A stretch of DNA of 64,000 nucleotides from Homalodisca vitripennis (GCF_021130785.1 NC_060214.1:105994001-106058000), one strand, 5' to 3'; counted from the first letter of the stretch, positions 1 through 13,079 are shown. Notes: a model not told the origin generated them from the sequence alone. Numbers and translations: made by a program.

Positions 1-535
1 ATTGACATGATACAAGCAAATTGCTTGTCAGTCCTGTGTTAATGGAATACCTTCTATGTGTAGTGATATGCAAATATCCACCCGTATATTGACATAGCTC
101 GAACTTCTCTTCATGTCTTACACGTTGGTGTTTTACCTGATTTACATGTTACAAGCAAATTGCTTGTCAGTCCTGTGTTAATGGAATACCTTCTATGTGT
201 AGTGATATGCAAATATCCACCCGTATATTGACATAGCTCGAACTTCTCTTCATGTCTTACACGTTGGTGTTTTACCTGATTGACATGATACAAGCAAATT
301 GCTTGTCAGTCCTGTGTTAATGGAATACCTTCTATGTGTAGTGATATGCAAATATCCACCCGTATATTGACATAGCTCGAACTTCTCTTCATGTCTTACA
401 CGTTGGTGTTTTACCTGATTGACATGATACAAGCAAATTGCTTGTCAGTCCTGTGTTAATGGAATACCTTCTATGTGTAGTGATATGCAAATATCCACCC
501 GTATATTGACATAGCTCGAACAACTCTGCACGCCT
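1..535 (+). repeat. Homogenised sub-block of the satellite
   Basis: The first four monomers are almost identical to each other. They share variants not seen later: ATCCACCCGTATATTGACAT instead of ATCCGCCCGTATATTGACAC, AATTGCTTGTCAGTCC, and GGAATACCTTCTATGTG. This looks like recent local amplification of one variant, and it may continue to the left of the window. Confidence 0.9.
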
Positions 536-3500
536 GACTCATTAGTGTTTTACTTCTTTTTTTATGAAACAAGCCAATGTTCTGTCAATCCTGAGTTAAC
601 GAAGATTCAATCAGTATTCACATGCAAACATCCGCCCGTATTGTGACACAGCTCGAAGAACTCTGCATGCCTGATTCAATGGTGTTTTACTTATATTTGT
701 ATGAAACAAGCCAATGTTCTGTCAGTCCTGTGTTAACGAAGTACCTTCAATCTGTAATGATATGCTAATATCCGGCCGTATTGTGAAACAGCTCTAATAC
801 GTCTACATACTCAAATTACACATTGATATTTTACCTGATCTATATAAAACAAGCAAATGTACTGTCAGTCCTGTATTAATGAATTAACTCCAATCTGTAG
901 TGATATGCAAATAATCGCCAGTATATTGACACAGCTCGAACACTTCAGCATACTCATTGGTGCATACCTTATTTACATGATACAATCCAATGTTCTGTCA
1001 ATCCTGTGTTAACGAAGTACCTTCAATATGTAGTGATATGCAAATATCCGCGAGTATATTGGCACAGCTCGAACACCTCAGTATACCTGACTCTGGTGCA
1101 TACTTTATTTACATGATACAGTCCAATGTTCTGCCATTCCTGTGTTAACGAAGTACCTTCAATATGTAGTGATATGGAAATATCCGCTAGTATATTGACA
1201 CAGCTCGAACACCTCTCCATTAATGAGTGATTGGTGTTTTACATAATTACATAACACAATAAAATGTACTGTCAGTTCTGTGTTAATGAAGTACCTTTAA
1301 TCTGCAGTTATATGCAAATATCCGCCAGTATATTGACACAGCTCGAACACATCAGCATACCAGACTCATTGTTGCATACTTTATTTCCTTGATACAATCC
1401 AATGTTCTGTCAATCCTGTGTTAACGAAATAACTTCAATCTGTAGTGATATGCAAATATCCGCCAGTATATTGACACAGCTCGAACACCTCAGCATACCT
1501 GACTCATTGGTGCATACCTTATTTACATGATACAATCCAATGTTCTGTCATTCCTGTGTTAACGAAGTACCTTCAATATGTAGTGATATGCAAATATCCG
1601 CCCGTTAATTGACACAGCTCAAACTCTTCTGCAATAATGACTCATCGGTGTTTTACCTGATTTACATGATACAAGCAAATATACTGTCTGTTCTGTGTTA
1701 ATGAAAAAGCTTTAATCTTAAGTGATATGCAAATATCCACCCGTTAATTGACACGGCTCGAACACCTCTTCATTAAAGACTCATAGGTGTTGCATAACAC
1801 AAGCAAAAGTACTGTCAATTCTGTGTTGACGAAGTACCTTCAATCTGTAATGATATGCTAATATCCGCCCGTATTGTGACACAGATCGAAGAACTCTGCA
1901 TGCCTGCCTCATTGGTGTTTTACTTTCGTTTTATGAAACAAGCCAATGTTCTGTCAATCCTGTGTTAACGAAGGCTCAATCAGTAGTCACATGCAAACAT
2001 CCGCCCGTATTGTGACACAGCTCGAAGAACTCCGCATGCCTGACTCATTGGTGTTTTACTTTTCTTTTATGAAACAAGCCAAAGTTCTGTCAATCCTGAG
2101 TTAACGAGGATTCAATCAGTATTCACATGCAAACATCCGCCCGTATTGTGACACAGCTCGAACAACTCTGCATGCCTGATTCATTGGTGTTTTACTTATA
2201 TGTAGGAAACAAGCCAATGTTCTGTCAGTCCTGTGCTAACGAAGTACCTTCAATCTGTAATGATATGCTAATATCCGGCCGTATTGTGAAACAGCTCTAA
2301 TACCTCTGCATACTCAAATTACACATTGATATTTTACCTGATCTATATAAAACAAGCAAATGTACTGTCAGTCCTGTATTAATGAATTAACTCCAATCTG
2401 TAGTGATATGCAAATAATCGCCAGTATATTGACACAGCTCGAACACTTCAGCATACCTGACTCATTGGTGCATACCTTATTTACATGATACAATCCAATG
2501 TTCTGTCAATCCTGTGTTAACGAAGTACCTTCAATATGTAGTGATATGCAAATATCCGCCCGTATATTGACACAGCTCGAACACCTCAGTATACCTGACT
2601 CATTGGTGCATATTTTATTTACATGATACAGTCCAATGTTCTGTCATTCCTGTGTTAACGAAGTACCTTCAATATGTAGTGATATGCAAATATCCGCGAG
2701 TATATTGGCACAGCTCGAACACCTCAGTATACCTGACTCATTGGTGCATACTTTATTTACATGATACAGTCCAATGTTCTGTCATTCCTGTGTTAACGAA
2801 GTACCTTCAATATGTAGTGATATGCAAATATCCGCGAGTATATTGGCACAGCTCGAACACCTCAGTAAACCTGACTCATTGGTGCATACTTTATTTACAT
2901 GATACAAGCAAATGTTCTGTCATTCCTGTGTTAACGAAGTACCTTCAATCTATGTAGTGATATGCAAATATCCGCGAGTATATTGACACAGCTCGAACAC
3001 CTCAGTATACCTGACTCATTGGTGCATACTTTATTTACATGATACAATCCAATGTACTGTCAGTCCTGTATTAACGAAGTAACTTCAATCTGTAGTGATA
3101 TGCAAATATCCGCCCGTATATTGACACAGCTCGAACACCTCTGCATACCTGACTCATTGGTGCATACCTTATTTACATGATACAATCCAATGTACTGTCA
3201 GTCCTGTGTTAATGAAGTACCTCCAATCTGTAGTGATATGCAAATATCCGCCGTATATTGACACAGCTCGAACACCTCTGCATACCAGACTCATGGGTGC
3301 ATACCTTATTTACATGATACAATCCAATGTTCTGCCAATCCTGTGTTAACGAAGTACCTTCAATCTGTAGTGATATGCAAATATCCGCCCGTATATTGAC
3401 ACAGCTCGAAACACCTTAGCATTACCTGACTCATTGGTGCATACTTTATTTACATGATACAATCCAATGTACTGTCAGTCCTGTGTTAACGAAGTAACTT

Positions 3501-6500
3501 CAATCTATAGTGATATGCAAATATCCGCCCGTATATTGACACAGCTCGAACACCTCTGCATACCTGACTCATTGGTGCATACCTTATTTACATGATACAA
3601 GCAATGTTCTGTCAGTCCTGTGTTAACGAAGTAACTTCAATCTGTAGTGATATGCAAATATCCGCCCCGTATATTGACACAGCTCGAACACCTCTCTATT
3701 AATGCATGTTTTTTACATAACACAAGCAAATGTACTGTCAGTTCTGTTTTGTACCTTTACTGCAGTGATATGCAAATATCCGCTCGTTAATTGACACAGC
3801 TCATACACCTCTGCATTATTGACTCATTGGTGTTTTACCTAATTGTCACAAGTAAATGTACTGTCAGTTCTGTGTTAACGAAGTAACTTCAATCTGTAGT
3901 GATATGCAAATATCCGCCCGTATATTGACACAGCTCGAACACCTCTGCATACCAGACTCATTGGTGCATACCTTATTTACATGATACAAGCCAATGTTCT
4001 GTCAATCCTGTGTTAACGAAGTACCTTCAATCTGTAGTGATATGCAAATATCCGCCCGTATATTGACACAGCTCGAACACCTCTGCATGCCTGACACATT
4101 GGTGTTTTACCTTATTTACATGATACAAGCAAATGTTCTGTCAATCCTGTGTTAACGAAGTACCTTCAATCTGTAGTGATATGCAAATATCCGCCCGTAT
4201 ATTGACACAGCTCGAACACCTCTGCATGCCTGACACATTGGTGTTTTACCTGATTTACATGATACAAGCAAATGTTCTGTCAATCCTGTGTTAACGAAGT
4301 AACTTCAATCTGTAGTGATATGCAAATATCCGCCAGTATATTGACACAGCTCGAACACCTCTGCATACCTGACTCACTGGTGCATACCTTATTTACATGA
4401 TACAATCCAATGTTCTGTCAATCCTGTGTTAACGAAGTAACTTCAATCTGTAGTGATATGCAAATATCCGCCCGTTAATTGACACAGCTCGAACACCTCT
4501 CTATTAATGACTGATTGGTTTTTTAAATAATTACATAACACAAGCAAATGTACTGTCAGTTCTGTTTTAATGAAGTACCTTTATTCTGCAGTGATATGCA
4601 AATATCCGCTCGTTAATTGACACAGCTCATACACCTCTGCATTATTGACTCATTGGTGTTTTACCTAATTGCATAACACAAGTAAATGTACTGTCAGTTC
4701 TGTGTTAACGAAGTAACTTCAATCTGTAGTGATATGCAAATATCCGCCCGTATATTGACACAGCTCGAAACACCTCTGCATACCAGACTCACTGGTGCAT
4801 ACCTTATTTACATGATACAATCCAATGTTCTGCCAATCCTGTGTTAACGAAGTAACTTCAATCTGTAGTGATATGCAAATATCCGCCCGTTAATTGACAC
4901 AGCTCGAACACCTCTCTATTAATGACTGATTGGTTTTTTTAAATAATTACATAACACAAGCAAATGTACTGTCAGTTCTGTTTTAATGAAGTACCTTTAT
5001 TCTGCAGTGATATGCAAATATCCGCTCGTTAATTGACACAGCTCATACACCTCTGCATTATTGACTCATTGGTGTTTTACCTAATTGCATAACACAAGTA
5101 AATGTACTGTCAGTTCTGTGTTGACGAAGTACCTTCAATCTGTAATGATATGCTAATATCCGCCCGTATTGTTACACAGTCCGAATACCTCTGTATACAC
5201 AGATTACACATTGGTGTTTTACCTGATTTACATGATACAAGCAAATTTACTGTTATTCCTGTGCGAAAAAGATTCCTTCAATCTGTAGTGATATGCAAAT
5301 ATCCGCCCGTATATTGACACAGCTCGAACACCTCTGCATTGCTGACACATTGGTGTTTTACCTGATCTACATGATACAAGCAAATTTACCGTCAGTCCTG
5401 TGTTGACGAAGTACCTTCAATCTGTAGTGATATGCAAATATCCGCCCGTATATCGACACAGCTCGAAAATTCTGCATGTCTGACACATTGGTGTTTTACT
5501 TGATTTACATGATACAAGCAAATGTACTGTCAGTCCTGTGTTAACGAAGTACCTTCAATCTGTAGTGATATGCAAATATCCGCCCGTATATTGACACAGC
5601 TCGAACACCTCTGCATGCCAGACTCATTGTTGCATACTTTATTTACTTGATACAAGCAAATTTACTGTCAGTCCTGTGTTAACGAAATAACTTCAATATG
5701 TAGTGATATGCAAATATCCGCCCGTATATTGACACAGCTCGAACACCTCTGCATGCCTGACACATTGGTGTTTTACCTGATTTACTTGATAGAAGCAAAT
5801 TTACTGTCAGTCCTGTGTTGACGAGGTACCTTCAATCTGTTATGATATGCAAATATCCGTCGTATATTAACACAGCTCGAACAACTCTGCATTAATGACT
5901 AATTGGTGTTTTACTTTATTTCCATGAAACAAGCCATTGTTCTGTCAGTCTTGTGTTAACCAGGCACCTTAAGTCTCTAGAGATATGCAAATATCTGCCC
6001 GTATGTTGGCACTGTTCAAACACATCTGCATGCCTGACACATTGTTCTTTTACCTGATTTACATGATACAAGCAAATTCACTGTCATTCTTGTGTGAACA
6101 AAATACCTTTAATATGTAGTGATATGCAAATATCCGCCCCTATATCGACACAGCTCGAACACCTCTGCATGTCTGACACATTGGTGTTTTATTTGATTTA
6201 CATGACACAAGCAAATTTACAGTTAGCCCTTTGTTTGACGAAGTACCTTCAATCTGTAATGATATGCAAATATCCGCCCGTATATCGACACAGCTCGATC
6301 ACCTCTGCATGCCTGACACGTTGGTGATTTACCTGATTTACATGATACAAGCAAATTTACTGTCACTTCTGTGTTAACGAACTACCTTCAATCTGTAGTG
6401 ATATGCAAATATCCGTCCCTATATCGACACAGCTCGAACACCTCTGCATGCCTGCCATATTGGTGTTTTACCTAATTACATAACACAAGCAACTGTACTG

Positions 6501-7225
6501 TCAGCTCTGTGTTAATGAAGTACCTTCAATCTGTAGTCACATGAAAATATCCTTCCGTATATTGACACAGCTCGAACAATTCTGCATTAATGACTCATTG
6601 GTGTTTTACTTTATTTCCATGATACAAAACATGCCATTGTTTTGTCAGTCTTGTGTTAACGAAGTACTTTAAATCTGTAGTGATATGCAATATCCGCCCG
6701 TATATTGACACAGCTCGAAAACCTCTGCATGTACTGACACATTGGTGTTTTACTTGATTTACATGATACAAGCAAATTTACTGTCAGTCGTGTGTTAACG
6801 AAGTACCTTCAATCTGTAAGTGATATGCAAATATCCGTCTGTATATCGACACAAGCTGGAACATATTTGCATGTACGATACATAGGTGATTAACTTAATT
6901 TAATTGATACAATGTTTATTGTTAGTCCTGTGTTAATGAAACACATTCTGCCTGTAATCAGATGAAAATATCTGACCATCGACACTGTTCGAACACATCT
7001 GCATGCCTGACACGTTAGTGTTTCCATTTGATTTACATGACAGAAGTGAGGTCTCTGGTAGTCCTGTGTTAAAGAAAGGGTATTTGCATGTCTGTCAGTA
7101 GGGATATGGAAATATCCGCCTTTATATCGACACAGCTTGACCATATCTTCATATCTGTATACATTAGTGCTTTCACCTGATATACATGAAAATAGCTCTT
7201 CAGGTCTCTGTCAGTCCTTATTAAC
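1..7225 (+). repeat. 139-bp tandem satellite array, about 50 monomers
   Basis: A head-to-tail array with a period near 139 bp, easily counted from the recurring words TAGTGATATGCAAATATCC and GACACAGCTCGAACA. The segment around these words is the most constant part. The half carrying ACTCATTGGTG and the stretch before TGTCAGTCCTGTGTTAA varies and has small indels. Nearly all monomers contain the octamer ATGCAAAT. The array runs off the left edge of the window, so its true length is unknown. From about 6900 the copies become hard to align and the last recognisable one ends near 7225. Open frames of 60-101 codons inside the array are by-products of the period and are not genes. Satellites of this size are typical of pericentromeric or heterochromatic blocks in insects, but location is an inference. 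Confidence 0.97.
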
Positions 7226-8121
7226 GGAACAATATCAAGATCTTCTTAAACATTCTGTAAAATTTCAAATGAAAATGCTTTTTTTGTAGCCGATTTAGGT
7301 CGTCCAAGTTTGGGGCAGTCTTTATCTATGCCTGTTTCCAGGACACGTTAGATTGTTTTTGAACTCCTGATTTAGATAGAGGGTTTCGATAAGTGACTTT
7401 AAATAAATTCATTACTTCATCATGATGAAGCTTAAGCGCCACAATTAACCGAAAATTATATATTTTAGGACATTTTTCATTTTGTAATGTTAAAAGTTAC
7501 AAACCACATATTGGATGAAAATTATTTAATCTAATCTCTGCGTAAATCAGGATAACTTATATTACGGCATTCTTATTAAGGTCTCCTTTTTTGTGTGTCT
7601 TATGAAATGAAATCCCTTTTGCTGCAAATGAAATGTCTAAAAGCCTCTATCATAAAAACACACAACCGTATCAATACAAACAAGTTTAAAAAGTAATGCT
7701 TAACTAACAAAATTAAGTTTAATAGTAACATATACTCCTATGTATCTATCACGATTTATTTTTTCAAAATATTAATAAACCGAAGTATAGTTTTCAATAT
7801 TAACAGTTAACAAAGTCACATAAATAAGGATATTAAAATTTGTATAAAAGTTATTTTCTAAATAAAGGTGATCTTTTTATTTGATTGACGATTTATTTCT
7901 CTCTTTGATGCTGTATCCCTTATCTTCTATATGCCTCGTTCTAAAAAATAGAGAAACTTCAGTAGGAGAATTCTTAGAAGAATTTAGTATATACAATTTT
8001 AATCGTTTCATAATATTCAGGGAGAGTATATACTCTAATGTAATCCATTACTTTTCATAATCAAGGATTATACTAACCCAAACACAGATTAACAATTTTT
8101 TGTTTTAAATTTGTTTTTTAT
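7226..8121. other. Unique AT-rich DNA between satellite and inverted-repeat element
   Basis: No open frame of note, no tandem repeat and no recognisable RNA gene. I see no copy of this stretch elsewhere in the window. It is the boundary between the satellite and the non-satellite region. Confidence 0.6.
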
Positions 8122-8530
8122 GATGGAAGGATTGTGAAGGAAACAGGATTTTCCGGACATTTGACATTGTTCAGTGATCTGAACCAGTCATAGGTCGGGG
8201 AACGCCATTCTACAAAATACAGGTAGACCTATTGTGACCTGTATTTTGTAGTTCAGTTTTAACAATTAGTGTTTGTGTTTTGATTTTTATTAAGTGCATG
8301 TTTTAGGGTTAGTGAAGTTGACACACAACATGATGGTTGTGATTTCTAAATTAAGCGTGTCACAACGCTCTGGCATTATTTGTTTATTTTAACCTAGTTT
8401 ATAATTATAAGTTAGATTGGTTATTTAAATGAAGAATAGATTAGATTCCAGATCTATAAACGTAGTGTTACTGATTTTTTGGTCTCACTGAACGATGGCA
8501 AATGTCCTGAAAAATCCTGTATCCTTCACA
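8122..8530. mobile_element. Inverted-repeat element, older copy of the family at 51586-52043
   Basis: The left end reads GTGAAGGAAACAGGATTTTC followed by CGGACATTTG. The right end reads CACTGAACGATGGCAAATGTCC and then the complement of the left end, finishing at TCCTTCAC. The interior (TGTGACCTGTATTTTGTAG, AAGTGCATGTTTTAGGG, TTTATTTTAACCTAGTTT) aligns along its length with the element at 51586. There is no coding capacity, so it is non-autonomous. The terminal repeats have decayed more than in the other copy. Class is uncertain: a MITE-like DNA element or inverted terminal pieces of a Penelope-like retroelement. Confidence 0.85.
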
Positions 8531-9268
8531 GATTAACAAATGAGTTACGAGTATAAAATGTCATCAAGAAGTATAAATTAACTATGCACATAATAAATAT
8601 AAATAACTTGCAATTAGGAATTAAACTGCAAGGTTTGATCTATATTATGGGTTTTGTGAACGCTATTTGTAATTACTTGAAAATGAACATTGTCTATATC
8701 GATTTGTAAATATAATTTTCATTCAAATTATTTTAAAATCCAGATATTATTGACTTAAACAATTAACTTACAACCTCTTAGAGTCTTTAATTAAAATTAA
8801 ATTATTAAAAGTGAAATATATGAATTTAAAAGATTATTTATTTCCCAATATTTGCAGTCGAATATTGAGCATAAAATGGACAAACAATTTGTAACACCTG
8901 TAAAATTAATTTAGGATATAATTATCCTAAAACTGATATTTAACATACCTTACTAAGCAAATTCATTAAAATTTCATTGTCAAAATTGGAACTATGCCTG
9001 TCTTCTAACTAACTCAAAAGAGTAAGATCAATAATATAGAATACAACTTAAAATAAATAATAAATTTCTAAAGATCTTGTTGCTCTTAATAAGAGCAAGG
9101 ACTAACTAACTAAGAGAGCTTTCTTAGAATACTATATTAATATACTGTTTCATCTATTCATCTTATTAGATTACTTATTTTGCTTATTATTTCCAAATGT
9201 AATTATAACCATAATTATACTATCAAAACAGATAATAAGGACCTTAATCAATCAATCGAAATATAATG
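8531..9268. other. AT-rich stretch before the first unit
   Basis: Low-complexity AT-rich DNA with no open frame, no repeat seen elsewhere in the window and no RNA gene that I can recognise. Confidence 0.55.
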
Positions 9269-9612
9269 TTTAGTTGTCAAGTAATATCAGTTCAACATTG
9301 GAGAGTATATCATTGGCAAATCAGAGATCGTGATACAGCATTCGAATCATAACATCAACATGCCGTTACCGTCTATCGTTTTGTCGAAACTTGCTGGTGA
9401 AGTGACCAGCTATAAAATGTTTCACGCTATAGGGGTAGCGAGGCGAGTGACGTTGATATATAAACATATTTCTCCCGGCATCGACGATATTCGGTTATCG
9501 GGAATGCCTGACTCGGAATGCGTGACTCGGAATGCGATAAAGTGAGGTTTCTTTGTGATCAGAAATTGATTTAGCGTCCGCGAAGAGAGAGTTGCTGGAA
9601 TGTGACGTGTGC
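9269..9612 (+). promoter_or_regulatory. Block P, copy 1 (TATA-like conserved block opening unit 1)
   Basis: Nearly identical to 21745-22072 over GCTATAGGGGTAGCGAGGCG and TATATAAACATATTTCTCCC, and related to 41421-41640 and 60835-61018. It holds two TATA-like words (TATAAAAT at 9411, TATATAAA at 9457), a TGACGT word and a conserved 3' part with GCGATAAAGTGAGGTTTCTT. This copy has a small internal tandem duplication of GACTCGGAATGCG (about 9510-9535). Open frames on both strands here are not preserved in the other copies. A promoter role is inferred only from the TATA-like words and position. Confidence 0.6.
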
Positions 9613-10710
9613 ACATCTCTAAACCTCAAATACCAAAGAAATGTTTCTTATTTATATAAACGATATTAAAACGGATTGTCTGCTATTCCTTCATCATCCA
9701 AATTATGGTGGAGTAATCGATTTTTGTTTGGAACTTTTTAAATTTAAATTGATTATAACACATTGACTGTGGCAGATACACGCTTAAGGGTGTAATGTAT
9801 GTTAGGACTAGTCAAGGTCACGCTGTACAGAGACGCACTGAAGGTGTTAAGATAACTTACCCAATACAGCAAAAGTAAACCAATGAATCACTCCAAGTGA
9901 AAAAACAAGTATTTAAAGAAGCAAATATAGATAGTGTCCAAATACGAAAATGGCTTAATACACAAATATTACACTTTTACAATATGTACATTAGTTTTTG
10001 CTTCAGAAAGTGACGTGCGTTTTATTCATTTATGACTGAAGAAAAGTAATTTTCTAATTACCATAGTATAATTTAAGAAAATTAAATGTTTTGAATATTT
10101 TTCTTCCCAAAAGTTCATATTTCTTAATTTAAAATATGTTATTTCCTTAAGCTATAAGCTATACATATACTGTAAAAATGTAACATTTGTATTTGGACCT
10201 GGGCTTTTTCTTAATTTCTTATTTTAAATGTCAAATATTTATTATTAAGAGAAGTTCTTAAAAGATTATGAATTAAACATAAAAACTATTTATAAACCCA
10301 ACCAAAATTTTATTACACTTCTTTAATACGGTGATTAAACAGTAACAAATTTCTCGCAACACACAATTTTCTATGAACTTGTGAATCTAAAAGGCGTTTA
10401 TACATTTAGAAATAAAATATTTTGTTTGGAGGACTATTTTATTTCCTTATTTTCATAGCTAGACTAAATAAATTTTTATTTTGGGGCATTGATCACACTG
10501 AAACAAGGTGTATCATGCCATTGTAATCATACCACAGACAAAAACAGTGTTTTACACTTTTACACACTAAACGACTGCTTGATTAGTATTCCCACCATAA
10601 TGTTACACTCAAATAATGACCATTTATTATTCTGGTCAGAAGTTTTCCCCAACAAAACAGTGTTGAAAACATTTCAATTTACTTAGCAACAAGGCTACAC
10701 GTTTTGAATA
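9613..10710. other. Unit 1 spacer between P and Q
   Basis: AT-rich DNA without a conserved block that I could match to the other units. A 65-codon open frame at 10489-10686 has no recognisable motif and no counterpart in the other units. Confidence 0.5.
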
Positions 10711-10730
10711 CCTGAAGGCTAACCGCTGTG
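10711..10730 (+). other. Block Q, copy 1
   Basis: CCTGAAGGCTAACCGCTGTG. The same word, with few changes, occurs at 24184, 28648 and 46427, followed each time by a similar GCATCA/GCGGACTGAA-type context and then AT-rich DNA. It is far better conserved than its flanks. Confidence 0.75.
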
Positions 10731-11699
10731 ACATTGACATCAGCGGACTGAATATTGCTTACGTTCATTTAAAGCAATTAACCTCCAATTAAATTTATAT
10801 CAAAACTTTTTAGATTGGGCATTATATATTTTAAATTAAATTGTATATTACATTGAAAAAATATTGAAAAGTTCAAATAAACATTGTGATTATTAAATTT
10901 TTTTAATTGTAAAATATCCGATTTCATATGATTTTGCAAAAAAATTAAGTGTTGTAATTGAATTTGATTTATAATATAGACTAAACTTTAAATTATGCCA
11001 TTTTATTAAATTGAGTAATTTTCCATAAAATTTGTATTGAAACACCATATTTCTTAAAGAATACGTCCAATAATTATACGATTTATCATACTAAGTAAAC
11101 AATGCCTCTTTTCAACTTCCTTCTCTAATTGTTAGTACTATAAGCCTTTAAGATGTTCTAGGCAGTACGTACCGTCATAACACGTACAGTAGCATAGTTA
11201 TATTTAGCGAGTACGTCAATTATTGAACGGGATTAATACGTTGGGTATGTTTTACCGTAGTAATATTGGAGTTACTTTGGAATGAAGCGTCCAATCTTCA
11301 CTAGTATCATACGCTTACCTGTCCTTGTTAACGAAACCTTTCGTATTTTCCATATAGATATTTTGTAAGAAAAATAAATATAAGGAAAGCTTGGAATGAA
11401 ATCGATTTGAGAATCTAACCATTGACAGTAAACGGGGTCCACGCTAAAAGCAGTATTTTAAATTTGTAAGAGCTCGATAAACAAAATGGGTCTTACCATA
11501 ATCTTAATACTCTTCTGGAGGTTTAGAGATTGTCTAAACGTTCAAAAAGCCAGGAAGAATATGTTATCAGAAAGTTTTAAAACAATTTAGTAATAAAGAC
11601 GACAACTACGATGTAACATTTGTTGAATTTTTATGTCGCAAGTGATGTATGCAATGAAGGTGGGTAGTGCCTGTTCCTTAGTAAAGCCTTGAGGAGCTT

Positions 11700-11805
11700 T
11701 AAATATTTGATTTCTGTCTAACCACCTGCATATCTGCACGATATCTCTACAACAAACTAACCTATGGACTGAAATTTTGTATGCTTATTTTTTATAGAAG
11801 CAATA
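11700..11805 (+). repeat. Dispersed repeat with CACGATATCTC...GAACTNACCTAT, copy 1
   Basis: ATTTCTGTCTAACCACCTGC, then CACGATATCTCTACAACAAA, then CTAACCTATGGACTGAAATT. Related copies lie at about 29980, 48160 (start only), 61760 and, on the minus strand, 63175-63290. Part of the copies are simply shared by unit duplication; those at 61760 and 63290 belong to the large inverted repeat. Confidence 0.7.
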
Positions 11806-11818
11806 TAGAGTTTAACGA

Positions 11819-11820
<2 letters not shown>

Positions 11821-11866
<46 letters not shown>
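11821..11866. repeat. (AT)n microsatellite
   Basis: About 23 uninterrupted AT dinucleotides. Units 2 and 3 do not have it at the matching position. Confidence 0.98.
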
Positions 11867-12239
11867 ACTCTATCGAATTTGGTTAAGTTTAGCGAACTTT
11901 CTACATTGGTCTGATAGGATACCATAAGGATATCGAGAAAATCGTGCAAATAATTGTAAATAAACTGAGGAAGATCATGTGAAATTTTAATATACAGTAT
12001 ATCTATATAGTGACTAATTTAGCCTAATTAAATGAGCTATACACTTTAAATTTTACATTGAACTTAAAACAAAACCTGTTACGCGACTCGTGATATGGTG
12101 CACATTGACATATATATGATTACATACAAGATGTTTTCTTAAAAACCAGTTTTTTTAGGAACTTTACTTTATCGGAGTCATTTCTTTCTTGCATTTCAAC
12201 ACATAATTGAATAGAAAACAAACACACTTTGGTGTTGGG

Positions 12240-12800
12240 TTTCGTGCAATTTTCAGTACCACTATTTCCAATAACTGTGCTTGCTGTATGAAAAGTTAAA
12301 AAGTTAATTTATTACCTGTCATGGTACAAAAAAACTTTGCTAAAGTTCAGTTCTTCCCTGTAGTAGTACAAACTATAAACTAAACTAAAAAATATTTACA
12401 TAATATAAATATTTAAACATATTTCACACATTTAAACATTAACACGGTTAAATTTGTACAAGCAACACGTACCATAGGTGATTTGGTTATGTTACAATAC
12501 AAGTACATTTCGGTGCATATGTTACAATTAGCAGATACATCTGCACTTGTTAGTACATTACGAATCAAGAGCTATTTCAGATAGAACATCTAATTCACCA
12601 ATTATCTCCTACCTACCCCATTCCTGTTGCAAGACTCTTTTCATGGCTTGTAAATCATAACTACAGCCTCAAATGTAACCATTTCTCAACTTCAACCACT
12701 TCTCCTGCTCTTCGTCCTATATTCTTTGGGTGTTTATTTCACGAATACATGTCAAAGTATTGTTGAAGGGCATATTCAAATTTAAAATTAACTCGCGTAC
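12240..12800 (+). repeat. Block R, copy 1
   Basis: Starts at CACTATTTCCAATAACTGTG, continues with AACTTTGCTAAAGTTCAGTT, ACACGGTTAAATTTGTACAA and GCAACACGTACCATAGGTGA, then a CT-rich stretch (CTTCAACCACTTCTCC). The same series of words occurs at 25090-25520, 30760-31150, 42240-42660 and, shortened, 48660-48830. Reading frames are not kept between copies. Confidence 0.8.
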
Positions 12801-13079
12801 AATGGTGTTTAATTGCGCGATGTTAATTGATTATAGTTGTCTATTTATGAATAAACACAACATGCATATTTTGGAATATAACATTTGGTACTGAGAGTAC
12901 ATATCCAAATATGAAAAGTTTAGTGTACTTAATTTTAAATTGATGAAGTTTTTGTTCGATGATAAATGCTGGTGAATTCATGAAGTCTAAGGAACTAGCG
13001 AAATAATTCGTACAACGTTTACCAAAACAAATTTCAGAACTTGTGTACCAGTTTTAAAACAAGAATTAAGAATATTGTT

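Noticed and set aside
2652..2957. Open frames of 60-101 codons in the satellite, with repeated peptide words
   Set aside because: They reflect the 139-bp period (not a multiple of 3, so reading changes frame each monomer) and depend on missing stops in a few variants.
1..7225. CRISPR-like array
   Set aside because: The 139-bp repeats are contiguous and diverged with no unique spacers; this is a eukaryotic satellite.
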